Of a DNA stretch of 64,000 bases, positions 61,594 through 64,000 are shown piece after piece (the first letter of the stretch is position 1; every line of letters begins with the position of its first letter). A program made the position numbers and the translations under genes. Below the pieces are notes generated by a model. It worked only from the letters and a program-made list of their open reading frames with translations. It did not search any database and had not been told where the DNA came from. The DNA is from Streptomyces clavuligerus (GTDB lineage Bacteria; Actinomycetota; Actinomycetes; Streptomycetales; Streptomycetaceae): the NCBI RefSeq assembly GCF_005519465.1, contig NZ_CP027858.1, positions 2,976,001 through 3,040,000 of the forward strand. The letters are read 5' to 3'.

Positions 61594-62448
61594 ATGAGCC
61601 TCGGCGACGAACACGGACACCGCGACGGGACGGGCGGCCACTGGGACGACGGTTTCGGCGGCACCGGACAGACCCGTACCCGGCTGCCCGGCGCCGCCGA
61701 CCCCGACGCGTACGCCGCCCGCCGCCCGCCGCGCACCTCCCGTTCCATGCTCGCGGTGGTGGCGGTCGTCGTCCTGCTCATCGCCGCCATCGCATTCGTG
61801 AACAGAGGCGACGGCACCGGGGACGACTCCGCGGACTCCCCGAAGTCCCGCCCGGGCGCCGCGGCGACAGCGGCCAGCGGGGTCACCCCCGTCAAGGGGA
61901 GGACCGAAGGCGTCCCCACCGGCTACGCGCGCGACGAACAGGGCGCGCAGAGCGCCGCCGCCAACTACACGGCGGCCCTCGGCTCCGACGGCATGTACGA
62001 CAGCGAGCGGCGCGGGCGGATCGTCGACACCGTCTACACCCGTGGGGCCGCGCGGGAGCGCCGCGCCGCCCTGGACAAGGTGTACGGCGAGGAGTTGTTC
62101 GCCGAGGTCGGACTGCGGCCCGACGGCACCGCTCCGCCCGGGCAGACCTTCGTCAGCCGCTTCACCCCGCTCGGCTCCAAGGTCGAGCGCTACAGCGACA
62201 GCGCGGCCACCGTCTCCGTCTGGTACACGGCGCTGTTCGGCATGGCCGGCGAGACCTCCAAGAACCCCGTCACCCAGAGCTGGTACACGTACACCTTTCA
62301 GCTGAAGTGGGCCTCCGGCGACTGGAAGGTCGCCGACTACGCCCAGAAGGACGGCCCCGTCCCGGTCGGCCGTGACCAGACCGCATCCGGCGCCAAGGAG
62401 ATGGCCGATGCCGTGCAGCAGTTCGGCGGATACACGTATGCCCGCTAG
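61594..62448 (+). CDS. VirB8/TcpC-like membrane protein
   Basis: The 284-residue protein has a disordered cytosolic N-terminus (about 1-48), one transmembrane helix (about 50-68) and an extracytoplasmic domain. Its C-terminal part includes SWYTYTFQLKWASGDWKV, resembling the NTF2-like fold of VirB8/TcpC conjugation proteins. In T4SS, VirB8 is an inner-membrane scaffold. GGGGAAG precedes the ATG. The VirB6-like gene overlaps its end by 11 bases, so translation is coupled. The family assignment is inference from layout. Confidence 0.65.
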   Translation: MSLGDEHGHRDGTGGHWDDGFGGTGQTRTRLPGAADPDAYAARRPPRTSRSMLAVVAVVVLLIAAIAFVNRGDGTGDDSADSPKSRPGAAATAASGVTPVKGRTEGVPTGYARDEQGAQSAAANYTAALGSDGMYDSERRGRIVDTVYTRGAARERRAALDKVYGEELFAEVGLRPDGTAPPGQTFVSRFTPLGSKVERYSDSAATVSVWYTALFGMAGETSKNPVTQSWYTYTFQLKWASGDWKVADYAQKDGPVPVGRDQTASGAKEMADAVQQFGGYTYAR

Positions 62449-63802
62449 CCGACGCCGCGTCCTTTCGCTCACCGCCGCCCTCGTCTCGCTCCAGGCCACG
62501 GCGGTGGTCCTGGCCTCCCGTGCCGCGGCGGAACCCACCCCGACCCCCTCGACCTCGGGCAGCCCGTCCCCGGGCGCGTCGCCCGGCGGCGACTCCCGCT
62601 GCGAACTCCTCTCCGGACCCGTCCGCGACCGCTGCGAGAACGGCGAGAGCGGCGGCGGCACCCAGTCCGGCGGGCTCGACCCCACCAGCGCCGCCGACCC
62701 CCTCGGCGCGCTGGGCCGCGCCTGCGCCGAAGCCGCCTCCTGGACCGTCGACACCCTCTCCAAGGCGGTGAAGTCCACGGCCACCGTCGACTTCACCAAC
62801 CCCACCTTCATCTCCCAGTACGCCATCGTCTTCGCCGCCACCACGGTCCTGACGCTGCTGCTGTGGCTCCTCGCCGTCGCCAAGCGCGCCATCCGCGGCG
62901 TCCCGTTCACCACCGCCGTCTCCGAGGCCATCGGCTTCCTCTGGCTGACCGTCCTCGCCTCCGCCTTCACCCCGCTGGTCCTCTACACCCTGGTCTCCGC
63001 GACCGACAGCGTCACCGAGGTCATCACCGGCGGCACCGACGACCAGACCGAGCAGTTCTTCGGGAACTTCTCCGCCGCCCTCAAACAGGGCAACGGCATC
63101 GGCGGCGGCCCGATCATGCAGATCGTGGTCTCCCTGGTCACCATCGTCGCGGCGGGCGTGCTCTATCTGGAGCTGTTCATCCGCGCGATCGTGCTCTACG
63201 TCGGAGCCCTCCTCGGCGTGGTCGTCTACTCCGGTCTCGTCGACAAGAACATGTGGGGCAACGTCCGCCGCTGGGCGGGCATCATGATCGCGATCATTCT
63301 GGTGAAACCGGTCATCGCGATCGTCCTCGGACTGGCGGGCGCCCTCACCAACAGCGCCGACAACGACGCCATCTCCTCCATCGTCTCCGGACTCGCGATC
63401 ATCATCCTGGCCATCGTCGCCTCGGCGATGATCTACCGCTTCGTCCCCGGCTTCGGCGACGAGATCATCGCCTCCCGGAACAACCGCCTCCAGGGCGGGG
63501 TCGAGAACCGTGCCGCGGCCGTCATCAGCTCCCCCGCCGCCCTGGTCTCCCAGGGCATCAAGACCCACAGCGCCCGGGGCAACCCCGGCGAGGGCTCCGC
63601 CGGAGGCGGCGGCTCCACGGCCCCCCGCCCGGCCAACCCCGTGGGCGGCGGCATGGCCGCCCACAGCAGCCGTCCCGCGGGCACCGCCTCCGGAGGCGCG
63701 GGCCCCGCACCCGGCGCCGCGGCACCCCCGCCGCGTAACCCAGGACCCGCCACGAGCACCCCGCACAGCAACCGCAACACCACAGGAGGTGCAGGGCGTT
63801 GA
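62438..63802 (+). CDS. VirB6/TrbL-like multi-pass membrane protein
   Basis: The 454-residue protein has a signal-like N-terminus, a Pro/Ser-rich stretch (about 35-90), and about six to seven transmembrane helices (about 128-350). A disordered Ser/Gly/Pro-rich C-terminus follows (about 370-454). This is the layout of VirB6/TrbL channel proteins of T4SS. It starts within the VirB8-like gene (11-base overlap) and ends with a TTGA overlap with the next gene, so the genes form one operon. The specific family is not certain. Confidence 0.7.
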   Translation: MPASRRRVLSLTAALVSLQATAVVLASRAAAEPTPTPSTSGSPSPGASPGGDSRCELLSGPVRDRCENGESGGGTQSGGLDPTSAADPLGALGRACAEAASWTVDTLSKAVKSTATVDFTNPTFISQYAIVFAATTVLTLLLWLLAVAKRAIRGVPFTTAVSEAIGFLWLTVLASAFTPLVLYTLVSATDSVTEVITGGTDDQTEQFFGNFSAALKQGNGIGGGPIMQIVVSLVTIVAAGVLYLELFIRAIVLYVGALLGVVVYSGLVDKNMWGNVRRWAGIMIAIILVKPVIAIVLGLAGALTNSADNDAISSIVSGLAIIILAIVASAMIYRFVPGFGDEIIASRNNRLQGGVENRAAAVISSPAALVSQGIKTHSARGNPGEGSAGGGGSTAPRPANPVGGGMAAHSSRPAGTASGGAGPAPGAAAPPPRNPGPATSTPHSNRNTTGGAGR

Positions 63803-64000
63803 CGACCCCGTCCCACACCCTCACGCCCCGCCGTACCTATCTCATCGGCCGCGCCAGGCCGAACGCGATCATCGGCAAGAACCGTGAGACCGGCGAAATC
63901 GCCCTGATCGTCGTCGGCGCGTTCCTCGGCATGATGTGCGGGCTGCTCGTCCCGGTGCTCCCCCTGCGGATCGCGCTGCTCACGGGCTTCCCGATGCTCG
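63799..64000 (+). CDS. SCO6880-like membrane protein, 3' end missing
   Basis: Only the first 67 residues are visible. The sequence includes RTYLIGRARPNAIIGKNRE and then two hydrophobic segments (about 35-67), resembling the N-terminus of the SCO6880 family, which sits beside VirB4-like ATPases in actinobacterial secretion-like clusters. A TTG start overlaps the previous stop (TTGA), with GGAGG nine bases upstream. The gene runs past the window edge, so its length and any ATPase partner cannot be seen. Confidence 0.6.
   Translation, partial: MTTPSHTLTPRRTYLIGRARPNAIIGKNRETGEIALIVVGAFLGMMCGLLVPVLPLRIALLTGFPML

Noticed and set aside
61515..62375. 286-codon frame starting ATG just after a TACCGT box
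   Set aside because: It is the shifted frame of the VirB8-like gene, has Arg/Pro-rich shadow composition and no domain; the 61594 frame has a membrane helix and coupling to the next gene.

Overview
The window is chromosomal DNA of a Streptomyces (or very close relative). It is about 72-75% GC by eye, with codon third positions almost all G or C, many GTG starts, and a gene set typical of that genus: mycothiol genes mshA and mshD, GlnR, Nur, CsoR, RsiG, DUF2516, DUF3099, DUF1416, a Cys-rich leader peptide, and ppk-CHAD-Nudix-pst-pit. From memory, the gene order follows the S. coelicolor SCO4204 to about SCO4128 segment. I saw no tRNA, rRNA, CRISPR array, insertion sequence or prophage.

Layout. 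1-6500: accessory genes absent from my recollection of the conserved order (truncated MFS exporter, secreted trypsin-like protease, DHA2 drug exporter, Tat-exported beta-helix protein). 6505-15540: ybjN and mshA, methyltransferase, NlpC/P60 hydrolase, REC-PP2C phosphatase, DUF2516, HBHA-like protein, XRE regulator with a perfect operator-like palindrome, AraC regulator and VOC protein. 15650-24340: secreted protein, class 3 asparaginase, the c-di-GMP-responsive anti-sigma factor RsiG, dtd, ygfZ, nickel regulator nur, nitrobindin, a 33-aa membrane peptide, DsrE, DUF3099, DUF1416, and a thiosulfate sulfurtransferase behind a leader peptide. 24660-37440: TetR, LmeA-like, a P/Q/Y-rich membrane protein with a MoaD-like protein, glnR, LacI, a zinc-ribbon protein, ChW-repeat secreted protein, HtrA-like protease, a two-component system, GntR and a PI-PLC-like enzyme. 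37570-44240: secreted 5'-nucleotidase, two tandem class C beta-lactamase-fold hydrolases, Uma2-like protein and mshD. 44890-55875: phosphate island ppk-CHAD-Nudix, pstSCAB, and pit with its DUF47 partner; direct-repeat PHO boxes are visible before ppk and pstS. 56115-64000: csoR, small proteins, PAP2 phosphatase, transglycosylase-NlpC hydrolase, a DUF574-type methyltransferase, and the start of a type IV secretion-like operon (two-TM pilin-like protein, VirB8/TcpC-like, VirB6/TrbL-like, and an SCO6880-like protein cut by the window end).

How the parts connect. Phosphate genes cover release (5'-nucleotidase, PI-PLC-like), high-affinity uptake (Pst), low-affinity uptake (Pit plus DUF47), storage (Ppk) and a probable polyphosphate-binding CHAD protein. 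Metal, thiol and nitrogen control is dense: Nur, CsoR, GlnR, mycothiol synthesis and a candidate SigR promoter before mshA. A striking physical theme is leaderless expression: at least fourteen genes have a TANNNT -10 box exactly 6 or 7 nt before the start codon, which also fixes their starts. The least explained parts are the secretion-like operon at the right edge with a 10-bp perfect inverted repeat at its putative start site, the collagen-like extension of RsiG, and the glnR upstream region, which holds an intrinsic terminator-like hairpin.
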